DNA from: Citrus sinensis
Taxonomy: Eukaryota > Streptophyta > Magnoliopsida > Sapindales > Rutaceae
DNA length: 64,000 nt
Reading direction: 5' to 3'
NCBI RefSeq assembly: GCF_022201045.2
Contig: NC_068558.1
Coordinates: 1,736,001 to 1,800,000, forward strand
The translations under genes and the position numbers were made by a program. This document shows positions 50,395 to 62,320 of the stretch, in pieces. Positions within the stretch are counted from its first letter, which is position 1, and each line of letters begins with the position of its first letter. Below the pieces are notes generated by a model. That model had not been told where the DNA came from. It made no database searches and saw only the letters and a program-made list of their open reading frames with translations.

Positions 50395-53300
50395 CTACTT
50401 AGGGAATGGATAAGCATCTGTAATGCTTGGGATTTGACAATGCCTAAGTCTGCCATCAGCTCTATAATCTGTTTGGCTGAGGAGGTTGTTGGTAACAAAG
50501 TTTTCTGATGATGCATAGCTTCCCCCAGGAAACGTTATAGCTCCTCCGTTCATTTGCATGCCTAATGTGTTATCACTCTCTTGGGGTATATTTTCCAAAA
50601 GAAACTGGCTGGGAATGCTAAAACCATTGGTATACTGATGAAGTGGGATAGGACATCCAATTCCAGTGCTTGAACTCTGGTTTCCACTGTGGTTTAAATA
50701 ACTGGTGTCTATGGAACCCATTTGAGCAAAACTTGTACTCTTTCCTTCTAGCTGTATGTTTGGAAGATATCCAAAATGAGTGCTACAATCATGCATTTGC
50801 TTTGCCTCTTCTAAATTCACACTGATTTTGTTCTCAGAAACTCTTGGTTGAATATAATTACTCAAAAAGGTGTCAAGCCTATTGTTCGAGTCATGGGACT
50901 TGGTTAAGACTGTAGGCAAGGTTAAATACATAGAAGAAGCTACCTGTTGAGTGGGATTGCTGGGTGAAAAGCTTTGTTCAACAGATAATCTCATCCTTTC
51001 TGCTTTGTCCTTATCAGTTGATATCATGGATTCAACGGCTTGGCTGTAACCAACTCGATCTTCCCGTGCTTGGTACTGTTTATTGAAATTACCGGTCCTT
51101 TTTCCCTTTATAGACCTCTCTGAAGACCCATCATTGCTATTTAGTGCTCTAATGGCCAATACAACACTCTTTGGATGCTGCACCTGAACATTCTGGTCGG
51201 AAGCACCAGAAGTGTTAACAGTTAATGCTAATTTCTTTCCTTTCTCCTTTTCTAGTGATGTTAGTGGCCCAGTGGGTTGGCCGCAGGCAACTTGATCACT
51301 AGTCTCTGATGATTTGTTGCTTTTAGTGATCTTTTCTAAAGATTCAATTCTGCTGTTTTTAACTCTCAAGCCTGATTTGAAGTTGTTGAGGTAATGAACT
51401 TCAGTGTCCTCCTCAAAGTTGTTTTGCTGTTGTCTGTGGACAATTGCTCCATTATTGTTCAGATGTTGTGCTCGGACATCCTCCTCATTGTCGTTGTGTT
51501 GCGGAAAATGCACATTCGTCTCAAAGTTGTTGTGCTGTTGGGATTGAACTTTCTTTCCTCTTGAATTGCGTTTTGAATTGCTTTTTCTCCTCCCTTTCTT
51601 CAGAGCATTATCATCAGCAACCAACTTGTTCATTTCGTCCCTCATCCATGAAAACAAATTTGCTCTTTTAACTTGAAGCTCCTCTAATAAAGACTCAGTG
51701 AAGTTTTTAACACCATGTATTGCAGCAGGGTCATAAACAATACTTTTACTCTTCTTTCTATTGATTCCTTGACGAGAATCACTCTTCACTTCACCATCAG
51801 CAATATTCTGCTTACTAACCCTTTTGATTTTCTTTTCTTTACCTTTTGCAAATTCAGTTTGATTCCCAAGACCAGGATTGCTGCTGTGGTTCAGCTCAAG
51901 CCTACTAGCATTGCAAGTTTCATCATCATCAAGTGAAATCCTGCTAGAGGCCAATTTATGCTTCTTGAGAACTAGCTGACCAATTGAACTTGATTTTGAA
52001 TCGTCACTTGAAGAATCTAAGTCATTATCTTTCCTCCTGAACTCCCAGCGCTGCTGAAACTTCAGCTCATCTCTCATTGTAGAGTTGGGTGACATCATAA
52101 AACTAAAAACTGTACTGACCTGGGACAGTACGTTCACCAAAGTAATCTTGGATCACCCCCTATAACTTGATTCCAACACCTGGAGATTTTTAAAATTAAT
52201 TATTGGACTCAGTACTAAAATCGACTTCTCAATAAAATGCTAGGGAATATAGCTAAATAACAAAAGAAAAGGGAATGATGAAATTATGGGTCAAACATTA
52301 GGAGTACGTTATATTGATATGATTTTTCATTTGTACGATGAAAAATTTATTATATCTTTTATAATTTTGTCAAAATTATTATTTAAGATTCTGGGTTTGA
52401 TATAGGACAACTTAGTATTTCTTCATTCATTCCCATCCAATCACAAAAGAACCCCTTTTGAGTGGATGGGTTAATTTCTTCATCTTGATGAATTGTAAGA
52501 TAAAAGGGGACTCTGTTATTAATTGCATTAATTTTTTGATAATTATTGGACCCAATCCTAGTATTTTGATTACTGCTGGTACCAGTATCCATATCAACCC
52601 AGGCTTCCATATTGGCCTTATTTCTAAGACAAAAATTAAGAATTCTCCAATTAAATTGTATTTATTATATATAATTAATTTTTTTTATAATTATAATTTT
52701 TTTTTCAAAGCAGTTGTAGTTTAAAAGTTACACCACCTCAATCTCAAACAAAACCTATATTAAATTAAGATTATAAACTGAAAACTCTTTGAAATTCTAG
52801 CTCTACAACTAATACGATAATCATCGAAAAAAAAGAGACAAAAGTTAATATGCATGTAGCCGGTATAAATTTAACAATTACGGGGACAAAAAGTCGGATA
52901 TTAAAAAGCAAGAGCAGAACTAGCTCAGTGAAGATTGAGTACCTAAATTTCACAATTCGGGACACCAATTTCTACATAAACTCACAACCTAAACAATCAA
53001 GGAAGAAATTTAAACCTGACCCCTGTTAACTTATCTATCAGACATGCCACTAAATCCAATGAATTCATAAGCTTGCTTAACGATTCAACATAAGTGATCT
53101 GTACATAAAAAGTTAACATAGCAACATGTCCAAAAAATGAAAACAAAGCAGTTTGCAGCATCAACTTATAAACCCAGAAACAAAACCATAAAAGCTGAAG
53201 TGTTTATTAGCAAACAAGCATTCAGTTCCGAAGTTAACAACTTCTGGCAAGATCACACTCGCAAACACAAACCTTTAAACATGATAAGGCAGATAAACTA

Positions 53301-53487
53301 AACGATTCAATGTGGGTCGAAATGTGTTCTTACTTACTGTGAATTGCTGATGATAGGGATCGTTCCTCTTTTCACAAGTCCCACTTCTAACAAAGCTGTG
53401 TCTGAGTCTCACTGCATTTATGTTTCCACTTTCTCTCTGTAAGGAAACAGCGAATACGTTTTCATCTGTCTCCTGCTTTGTTTCCAT
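50395..53487 (-). CDS. Plant protein of unknown function with 12-residue tandem repeats
   Basis: I do not recognise this protein. The model joins exon 53487-53338 (ATG, 50 codons, ending at ACA|GTAAGT) to exon 52119-50395 (acceptor GTCCCAG|GTC) in phase 0, giving 624 residues; a model starting at ATG 52098 without the first exon is also possible. The protein is hydrophilic, Ser/Asn/Gln/Lys-rich and probably nuclear (basic runs KEKKIKR, KKGRRKSNSKRNSRGKK). A folded-looking segment, YDPAAIHGVKNFTESLLEEL continuing through FSWMRDEMNKLV, is the most conserved-looking part and may be helical. Just after it, 51549-51370 encodes five 12-residue repeats of the form V-x-x-Q-x-x-N-N-x-E-x-D. The C-terminal half is Ser/Asn-rich and ends DAYPFPK. 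No signal peptide or membrane span is seen. Confidence 0.75.
51370..51549 (-). repeat. Coding 36-bp minisatellite, five units
   Basis: Five consecutive 12-codon units: VQSQQHNNFETN, VHFPQHNDNEED, VRAQHLNNNGAI, VHRQQQNNFEED and TEVHYLNNFKSG. Units are diverged but keep the period exactly, within the orphan gene's large exon. Confidence 0.8.
52383..52610 (-). other. Possible extra exon or uORF in intron 1 of the orphan gene
   Basis: A 75-codon ATG-to-stop frame (start MEAWVDMDTG, end SNPES) lies inside the predicted 1.2-kb intron. A good acceptor, TTTTTGTCTTAG, precedes it by about 15 bp, and its composition looks more coding-like than the surrounding AT-rich intron. Joined to exon 1 in phase 0 it would stop at once (AAA TAA), and I see no clear donor after it. 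It could be a leader exon with an upstream ORF, an alternative 3' exon, or chance. Confidence 0.25.
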
Positions 53488-55264
53488 ATGTGCAAGGGAG
53501 AGTCTCTGCTGAGAGAGTGTGTGTATGTGTCACGGTGTCAGGGTGCATTTGTATTTGCTAGTGTTTCTGTTCATGTCAGTGTGAGTTGGGTCTTAGGTGG
53601 GATGTGACTCAGAGAGTTATGACCGATGGGGATGGTAACGACAATTAACCAACATTAAATCACAGGTTTTAATTTTCTTTAAAGAAATTAATTAGATAAT
53701 TTCCTTCCTTTTAATCAAGTTCAGAGCTCTTTTTTTTTCTAAAAAAAAAAATTATTATCACCTGTTTCCATCAAAGCTAAGCTAAGCAGATTTCTTGCCA
53801 TGTATGTGTCTCTTTTGCCTTTACTGGAGATTTGCACCTTACTCTTATGCTAGTTTCCTTCAAGTACTTTTTGGCAGCTGTAAAAGAAGTCTCATTTCTT
53901 TTTCTTTTGATTCTTTTTTTTTTTCTCAAAGTAATAAAATCATAAACTTCTATGCTGTAAATTAGGGGATAATTTTCTTTGGATGGCAAGTTACCATATC
54001 ATGCTAAATAAATGCTTAACCAGATTTGGTATTGTAGTAGGAAAAATGATAGAATATCTCTAAGATATCATGTTACTCATACAATATATAAATGATATTA
54101 TAGTATGTGTACATTTATTTTCAAAAACTGATAATTAAGTGAAAATTATATAAAATAAAATGAAAATGGAAGTTATATTAAATTAATTCGTCTTGCAGTA
54201 ATTATTGCATGCAAGACATACGGAGGAAGAAATCAGGTAAAAACAAGCTGGTCAATTCATTGCTTTGCAAAAGGCATGCATCAACTTAACACATCAGTTT
54301 CAAAAATTGATTGTTATGCCATATATTTCACAATCAAGATTCAAGGCACAGAAATGCATGAGCATTACCCTTACGGGGAAAGACTTCTTTGACCATTTTC
54401 TTTCAACAAAATATCAAAGCTGCATTCATTCATTTGAAGTTATGGGCTGAGGCACGACAATTTTGTTTTTCTTTTTCACACGTGAAATTAAATAGATTTT
54501 AGCATTGTCTACAAATCCAGCTGGCACAAAATTACCAACAAAACGAAGGCAATTTGTTTGTCCAATTTGACTCCAATTTTGCTAGTGAAATAAATCCCTT
54601 ATCCCTAAAACTTCATGTTTAACAAATAATAGGCATCTCAAATCAGAATTTGTTACAAACAAACTTCGCTCACCGAAATGGGATACATCATTGGTTCAAC
54701 GAAGGTGGTTTCGGTCATTAATTTACATTTGCATACAAAGATTGGTACAAAGTTACAGAGATATATCCGCTTACAACAAGATACCATCAAAATTTGTTGT
54801 ATTGCCTAATGTCTCTGGAGCTTTTATGGAATAACACCATCATATTAACCATGCCGAAAGAGCCCAAGCATCATAGAATTTTAACAATCATTTATCTAGT
54901 GTAGGTCTCTTAATGGCTTCACTTCAAATATAATGTACCCTTAGAAATGTACACCCTTGGGGCATTTCTCTAACTCAAGGATTCAAACCATTTCTTTGTA
55001 TTTAAGTGCAAAGATTCTGGCCTCTCTTTTAATGAGACTCTGGTAACCTGCAGCAGCATGAAGAATGGTTAATACAATGTTTGTCGAGGCATTTATAACC
55101 TAGGAAACCACATAAGAGCAGCAAATAAGTTCCCACATCAGCAAACTGACACTGGGCAGTAAAAAAAAAAAAAAAAATTCTTTGGTAGAGCTGTTTACGT
55201 CCTTAATCTAATGCTCAGAAGTATCAACCAAGAATGTGTAAAGGAGGGAAAGGATGGAGTTAAC
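53488..55264. other. Spacer between orphan gene and MurE homologue
   Basis: About 1.8 kb. The first part is the leader and promoter of the minus-strand orphan gene (CT/GT-rich at 53500-53590 on the plus strand); the right part (about 54800-55264) is probably 3' UTR of the MurE homologue, which is also on the minus strand. Nothing else is recognised; ORFs at 53777-53989 and 54265-54450 are not convincing. Confidence 0.5.
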
Positions 55265-58200
55265 TTACCGCCATGGGAATTCACTAGTGTCTATTCCTGC
55301 TTGGTGAAGTTCATCAACATACTGCAATGCTTCCCTGCTTTCCTCACGGTCATCAAAGAACTCCTTTTTGTCACCTTCAATTTGATATGTTTCATGACCT
55401 TTGCCAGCAACTACCTGGCAACATTGATTATAAAATCAGATAACAAGGATATAAATGATTAAAATCACGATAACAAGGGAGGACAGGCAAGGATAGGTAT
55501 TGATTAATCAATAAACCATTCAACAATGCAAATTGTATACACCATCTGTTTCCCAAATGTCAAACAGAGATCTGAAAGCTACATGCAAAATGATTTGTTT
55601 AAATCACAGAAAACTGCATTTAAATTTACTTTGCTTTACAAAACAGCTAGTTTTTGGAACATTTTCGCCTTCTTTGGTTAACCATACCCAAGTCCTTCGA
55701 GCTATTCATAATAAAAACATAAATATTCAATATCTTATGAATATTTCAACTTCAGAAAAACCACTATGATCTGGAACTAACCTACTTACTTTCTGTGGTT
55801 CTGCAAACCCTGTCAGTTTCAAGCGTAAACTTTATATACCCATTTCTATTGTTGTTCGACATAAATCCAAACAAAAGAAAAGCATAATGGGATACAGAAA
55901 CTTACAACCATATCACCTTCTTCACCCATGGCAACAGCACAACGTACTGCTACTCTTCTGATATCATGCAGAAAAAGACGATGACCATTTGGAAGAGGAG
56001 GGTAGTAATCATTCTCTCCATATTTCAAATACTCCTGCATTGTCCATCCTACACCAGCCAACATGTCATCCAAGATGTCCACTGGGGAGACGAAATATAC
56101 AGGCATTAGTTCCAGAAACTGCATTACTAGTCATTTTAGGGTGTGTTTGTATAACATTATATACGTACGTGGATCTTCATTCATTGGATTGTCTGATGTC
56201 AGAATAGTCACATCACTTTTATCCGTCGCAATTTTTGTCATCAGAGGTCTCTTACCTCTGTCACTCTCACCAGCACAACCAACGACTGCAGGTAAAAGTA
56301 AAACAAATAGGTCAGGGAAGAGTCCAAGAATGCAAAATAATGGATCTAGTCACCTTAGGGCAAAATTAGAAGATGATGTTACTTTCATATACAGAACACA
56401 CACGCATTTTATATATGAAGCATACCAGTTATTATCCTCCTTGGTGCAAGCTCCCTCACTGAATCAAGTAGTCTAGAAAGGGCATCAGGAGTATGAGCAT
56501 AATCCACAATCACCCCAAATGCTTGCTCCTCATCTATCAACTCACATCTCCCTGGAACTGCATCGACCTCTTCAATCCCTCTCACAATATCCTCCAATGG
56601 CGCACCAACTGCTATTCCAACCGCAACAGCTGCAAGAATGTTGTAAATATTATGCCTTCCAAGCAATCCTGAAGAAATCTCCAGTATCCCATGGGGGGTA
56701 TTAACCAAAACCTGAGTCTCAAACAATGAGAGTTCAAACTTCAAAGGATGAACATCCGCTTTCTTATTCTCCATTGCAAATGTCACAACAGGCACATCTG
56801 GGTTCCCTTGAGCAATAAAAGACGTGGCATTTGGGTCATCAATGTTGACCACCTTCCTATGTCTCTCTGGATCCACCATCCTCGAAAACAACTTTGCCTT
56901 GGCATTCCTATATTCCTCTTCAGTCCCATGAAAATCCATATGATCCCTGGTCAAATTAGTAAAAACCGCAATATCAAAATCAACCTCACTGCATCTCCCT
57001 AATGCCAATCCATGAGAAGAAGCCTCCATGACAACAGCCTCAGTTCCATTATGGAGCATCTTGGCCATCAAATTTTGAACCATAACAGCATCTGGGGTCG
57101 TTCTTGGTGATTCCAACTTATTGTCACCATGAATGTAATATGAAACCGAGCTCAACATCCCAGTCCTCAACCCCATTGCTTCATACATTCCTTTAATCAA
57201 ATAAGCAGTAGTTGTTTTCCCATTAGTACCAGTTATCCCAATCACTGCCATATTCTTCGACGGATGCCTATAAAAAGAGGCAGCCAATGCGGGCAACACC
57301 AAATTAGTATCCTCCACAATCACCAAAGCCTTACAACCCAAAGTCTCCTCTATATCAATCTCTTTACTAGCAACAACAGCAACAGCACCTCTCTTATCAG
57401 CCTCACTCAAATACAAATGTCCGTCAGTTTTCCTCCCAACACAACACACAAACAAATCACCAGCACTCACCACTCGAGAATCATGCTGTATTCCAGTGAT
57501 CTCAACCTCTAAATCACCGTAAACAGAAACTGGCACCACCTTACTCTCATCTAACAACTCAGCTAAACTCATTTTAAACTTGGGTTCCACAATTCTAGCT
57601 CTACTCTTACCAAAACTATCAAAATCCAAATCAAAAGACGAATCTAACACTAACCCATTTCCTTTATCTTTATACTTATCACTAGTAGCATCAAGATTCA
57701 CATCGAACTTACCTGATTTACTATCATCGTCAAAACCCTCATCTTCTTCGTCTTCAGAAACCACTCTTAAGCCCTGTAACTCATCAATCTCTTCCAAGTC
57801 AACAACTTCCTCGGGCTCTAACTCTTCAATGCCTTGGCGAGCAGTGTCATCTTCTCGCTTCTTAGGCTTTATAAGTCCTTTTTTAACATACTCATCTCGT
57901 TTCATCGCAACAGCTTTATCAATTTCACCAAAAAAATCATCTTGTTCAGAAACATCACCCGTATTGACCGGTGGGTCATCCACGTCAGCAATGGCGTTGA
58001 GGTACGTGGACTGATTGGCCTTGAAGTCGTCCTCTTGACGCTTTCGAGCTTTGGCGGCTTGACGGTGGATTTGCTGGAACTTTGAGACTCCATGGGCGGT
58101 GTCTTCTGGGGCTTCTGGCGGGTCGTCGTCGGACGGTGTCGGGTAAAACTTTCCGTCAGGGCCGATGGCCTTTAACGGACGGAGGGAAATGAAATTGAAG

Positions 58201-58289
58201 CGCTTTGGAGGGAAAGAAATGAATGGTTTCGGAGGGAAATTGTGATGAAATTTGAAGGTGAGTGTGGGAATTGTGAAACTGAAACCCAT
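55265..58289 (-). CDS. MURE: Chloroplast MurE homologue (Mur ligase family; PEP-associated protein type)
   Basis: Bacterial MurE adds diaminopimelate to the peptidoglycan precursor with ATP; the Arabidopsis homologue is a nucleoid protein associated with the plastid RNA polymerase (PAP11) and is needed for chloroplast development. Coding exons 58289-56426, 56285-56169, 56081-55906 and 55414-55265 (1864+117+176+150 nt) give 768 residues, near the Arabidopsis length. A Ser/Phe/Lys/Pro-rich transit peptide (about 1-40) and an acidic plant-specific region (about 45-225) precede the Mur domains. The ATP loop [11 protein letters not shown] begins at about residue 351; SSHGLALGR and [12 protein letters not shown] follow; the C-terminal domain has [10 protein letters not shown] and [10 protein letters not shown]. 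The usual DAP-binding motif DNPR reads DNPM (about 653-656). The protein ends EFPWR. Confidence 0.95.
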
Positions 58290-59000
58290 TTGGATATTTG
58301 ATTTTGAGTGTTTAAAACCGAGGGAGGGGTTTAAGCATGAAGATAGCTTACGGGTTTACGTGTTCGGTTTCCTGTTTCCACGTTCAAAACGGTGCGTCGT
58401 CTTTAATGCGCTGGAGCTTTTTTAAGTTTTTTAAATTTATTTCCTAAAGTACATACATGTAATTAACAAAAAATATAAATTTATATATCAAAATTAATTC
58501 TTATAAAATTTTAACTAACAAATATTGTTTTTTAAATCACATACAAATCTTATAATATTAAATTTATCTCATATTTTTTTATTATATTATTTTTATCTTT
58601 TAACTCTAAATTCTTATAATTTTTTTAGAAACATAATAATATAAATTATGAAATAGAGTCAGTATACAATTTTTTTAAAAATGATTTATCTAATTAAATT
58701 TTCACTTAAAATAAAAAAATAATTTATGTCAAGTTGTTTTAAATAATAGTAATTAAAAATAAGTTTTATGAAAAATTTTGGAGCTTTTTTTTCATTTAAA
58801 ATGATAAGTGTTGGATAGTAATATTCTTGATGTCCACTTTAGTGCAAACTAGTTACTAAACATGGCCAAAGTACAAGAGTGAGGATATCATTAAAATACA
58901 TATTTTAATACATTAAATTTTTATTTTTTGTTTGTTACTATATTAAAATTTATATTTTTTGTTTGTTATTAGCATCCGCGCTAAAGAATGATATATATTT

Positions 59001-59600
59001 CAACTAATCATGATAATTTACATGCATGTATGGAAGTTGTAAAAAAGTTAAGAGGAATGCTCCATGAGCACCCAACTTTCTTAACATTGCTCCTTGACCA
59101 TTTTATTAATCATTATGCGTATACTTCAACTATTGAGTTGTATTCCACATTGGTTAATAAAGAGAAGATACTTGGATTTATAAAGAAAATAGGCTACTTA
59201 ACCCAATAGGCTAGTCTTTTAAATTGAATATATAAAAATCCTAGACCAAATCCCCCCCCCCCCAATAATTAATATCAGAGGTAGACCTTAATAGACAGAA
59301 TGTGATGATGGAACAACTCAGGTATATCGGACGAAAGAACTAGGGTCCAGCAGTGGTTTCATCCGAGAGGAGAATTGTTGAGTTGTGTCTCACATTAGCT
59401 AATAAATGAGAGATACTTGAGTTTATAAGAAGAATAAATCACTCCACCCAATAGATTAGTCTTTTGAATTGGAAACCTTGAAATCCTAAACTAAGCCCCC
59501 CCAACACCAACCAATCATGATAATTTACACACATATATATGACAAGCGGTAAATGATTAAATAGAAATACTTCAAGAGCACCAAAAACCTTCTCTTGTTT
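59001..59600. repeat. Nested diverged direct repeats
   Basis: A segment starting CAACTAATCATGATAATTTAC at 59001 recurs as CAACCAATCATGATAATTTAC at 59508 (about 85 bp alike). A second segment starting TTGAGTTGTATTCCACATT at 59133 and running to the C-run near 59262 recurs as TTGAGTTGTGTCTCACATT from 59378 to about 59503. The alternation suggests an old tandem or nested duplication of an unidentified element. Confidence 0.6.
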
Positions 59601-61747
59601 AATATGTGTAATTAAACAGGTAAGTAATCGGCTCTTTTAATCCACCTTGTTTACATATATAGAAAAATCTATTTTCTCACAAATTCTATTGGGCTAATAT
59701 GTATTTTCTTTTAGTTTTTCTTATTGAATCTAGAAGTTTTAGGGTTTATTTATCATATTACAATAATTTTGAATTTATTTTGTAGTTAATGCAATAAATA
59801 TTTACTAGATTAAATCATATTTAATTAATTAAATTAGTAAAATACAATGAAATTTTTAATTGACGAAGTATACGTTCATTGAATTGTAAATGAATGGGGT
59901 TTGATGGCTATAGTTTTTGTTTCAATGGGAGTTCATGTAGTGAAAGTCAAGAACTTCAAGATGAACTCGTGAACAACTAAGTATCTATGTAACATGAAAG
60001 ATATAGCTCATTTGCCACTAGTTCTGAGTAATTTCTGAAATTTGGTTATCAGATTTTTTTTTTTTGTTTTAAAAAAAAACATAGTTTGATCATGGAATAT
60101 ATCATCACAGTATGACATTGCTTAATTAGGTTCACGCCATTGCTTTTGTGGTTCTGTAATTGGAATTCTGCAACTATTCAATCTGCCATCTCATTCACCA
60201 TAGCTTATCAGATTTTTTTTTTTTAATTGCTTTATACAGCATTGATTGGTGGATAAATTTGAAGTTTCCTCACTGTTCCTAGTCTTGGTTAGCTGTAACC
60301 AGTGGAATCCTTTTTATAGTCCAATTATATTGTTTGATTTGCACAATCTTTCTTAGTGATCAGGAAATCAAATACAAAACAGGAGAGTCATTTAGAATAT
60401 CGCCGGTTTAGTTCAATTTAATAAGCTATATTATTCTTATTCATGTCAGTGTTTTTATGTTTCAAATTTCTTTCTTTAACTAATTCATTTGTTGGATTTT
60501 ATCCATGCAATTAACAATTTTCTGCTGTGTTTGACATCATTATCTGTTGGACGGAGGTTGCCTGGTGGAGCAGAGACTAGATTGGTAGGGCCAGGCCGAG
60601 TCCAGTCCGCGTGTCAGAAAATCCAAATCTCAGGCCCAGGCTAAACCCAAATCGCTGGTATGTTCACTAATGAAATGACGCATAGCAACTTTAATTTGGT
60701 CACCGAACATCCGAAATTGGTAGAAGTGCACTTTCATGGCCTGCCTCCTCGTGATTGGCCATCTAACTAAGAAAAGAAGACGTGTTTTGCGGGGATAATA
60801 CATGTACCATACGAGGAGGATTTGTGACCGGCCAAAGTATCTGATGAAGAGCAACAATAGGGATCTCATATTTTTCATTTTAAATTTTAGTTTAAATGAT
60901 ATATTATTTATTTATTGGTTAATAATTTTTTATAAAATTTAAGTGAATTAATTGAATTATTCTCACTTAAATAATAGTATATCATTTAAGATGATATTAA
61001 TAACATTATTCGATTTAATCATATAATAAAATAGTAGATTTTGTTATAGAACCAACTGTGGAGTCTACTATAAAATTCATTAAAATTTATATCACAAATA
61101 TCAGTAAAAATCTCGAAATAAGATTTACTGCTCTGTTAAATAGTAAAACATTAGTTTTCAATTAAATTGAGCTGATAGAACAGTCACACACAAACTTTTT
61201 CTGTAACCCGCATGATTAGTTCAGTCATCAGGGACGTTTCTAGAATAAATTACAACAAAATTGTCAGCAGAGGTCGGTGGTTCTTATTATCGACATCATT
61301 ATCTCCATAATTACTATAAAATATGTGCACTGGCATTTATTGTTTTTTCATGATTGAGGATGCCGTTGATTTTTGAAGTGGTATTTGGACCATTAATAAT
61401 CACTTGCTTCATTCACTCGCCGTCCCACTAATTTTACTTGCAATCATCCTCCACCACGCGTACTTATAACTAATTGTATACCCTCCACCGAAAAAAATCA
61501 TGCAGAGGAAATAATTAATATATGTATAATTGTGGCGGCAATACACTATTATTTCTTAATTGATCGAATTCAGGCATAAATTACTACTACTACTCTCTCT
61601 AATTGAATTCAACCATAAATTACTACTATTCTCTTATTTCCGTCTTTCTTTCTTCAATCAGAGAAACATAATTTTATTCAATAGTACCTAACAGTACAAC
61701 AATTAATGTATATTAGTTGAAGGTGCTAAAATCATTCAATAATCGGA

Positions 61748-62320
61748 TTTTTTTTTTGAATACTGTTTATACAGTATTACAATTAATATTTACACACAGA
61801 TTCTACAATTAGGACCTTCATCGTGGCATGCACTCCTCTGAAGCGCTGCTCAAATTCTTCAGACCCTCTCAAATATTCGAGGGCTGTCCACTCTACTCAC
61901 ATTTCGTGAGGTTACAATTAATATTTACACACAGATTCTACAATTAGGACCTTCATCGTGTCATGTACTCCTCTGAAGCGCTGCCCAAATTCTTCAAACC
62001 CTCTCAAATATTCGAGGGCTGTCCACTCTACTCACATTTCGTGAGGTTACAATTAATATTTACACACAGATTCTACAATTAGGACCTTCATCGTGTCATG
62101 TACTCCTCTGAAGCGCTGCCCAAATTCTTCAAACCCTCTCAAATATTCGAGGGCTGTCCACTCTACTCACATTTCGTGAGGAATAGACTAGCTCCACTCA
62201 ATTATGTGATAATTGAGGAAGGATTGTAAATAAGCCCCATAAATGCTTTTATGAAGGCTCGAACCCTTGCACTCATTATTCTAAGTGCAAGGGCTCCCAC
62301 TGGACCAAAGGCCCATTGGT
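61748..62320 (-). mobile_element. tRNA-derived SINE with internally triplicated body
   Basis: Exact 14-bp target duplications, ATTCAATAATCGGA, flank it at 61734-61747 and 62321-62334. On the minus strand the head carries a perfect pol III A box TGGTCCAGTGG (62307-62297) and, 31 bp on, a B box GGTTCGAGCCT (62265-62255; 10 of 11 to consensus). The element ends in ten A residues (61757-61748). The wording TTGCACTTAGAATAATGAGTGCAAGGGTTCGAG resembles the head of Au-like plant SINEs, split here in two parts: TTGCACTTAGAATAATGAG and TGCAAGGGTTCGAG. At 573 bp it is much longer than a usual plant SINE because of the tandem repeat in its body. Confidence 0.85.
61776..62180. repeat. Three tandem copies of a 135-bp unit inside the SINE
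   Basis: Copies at 61776-61910, 61911-62045 and 62046-62180. By reading, the second and third are identical and the first differs at about five positions. The unit contains TCCTCTGAAGCGCTGC and CAAATATTCGAGGGCTGTCC. Confidence 0.95.

Noticed and set aside
60630..60878. 82-codon minus ORF and a short plus frame near 60658-60768
   Set aside because: No recognisable domain; isolated in AT-rich spacer with no splice signals.
61776..62180. Three direct repeats considered as a CRISPR-like array
   Set aside because: Units are contiguous with no spacers, lie inside a SINE, and the genome is a plant.
62255..62307. A/B boxes considered as a tRNA gene
   Set aside because: No cloverleaf or anticodon arm can be formed; the boxes belong to a SINE head with target duplications.
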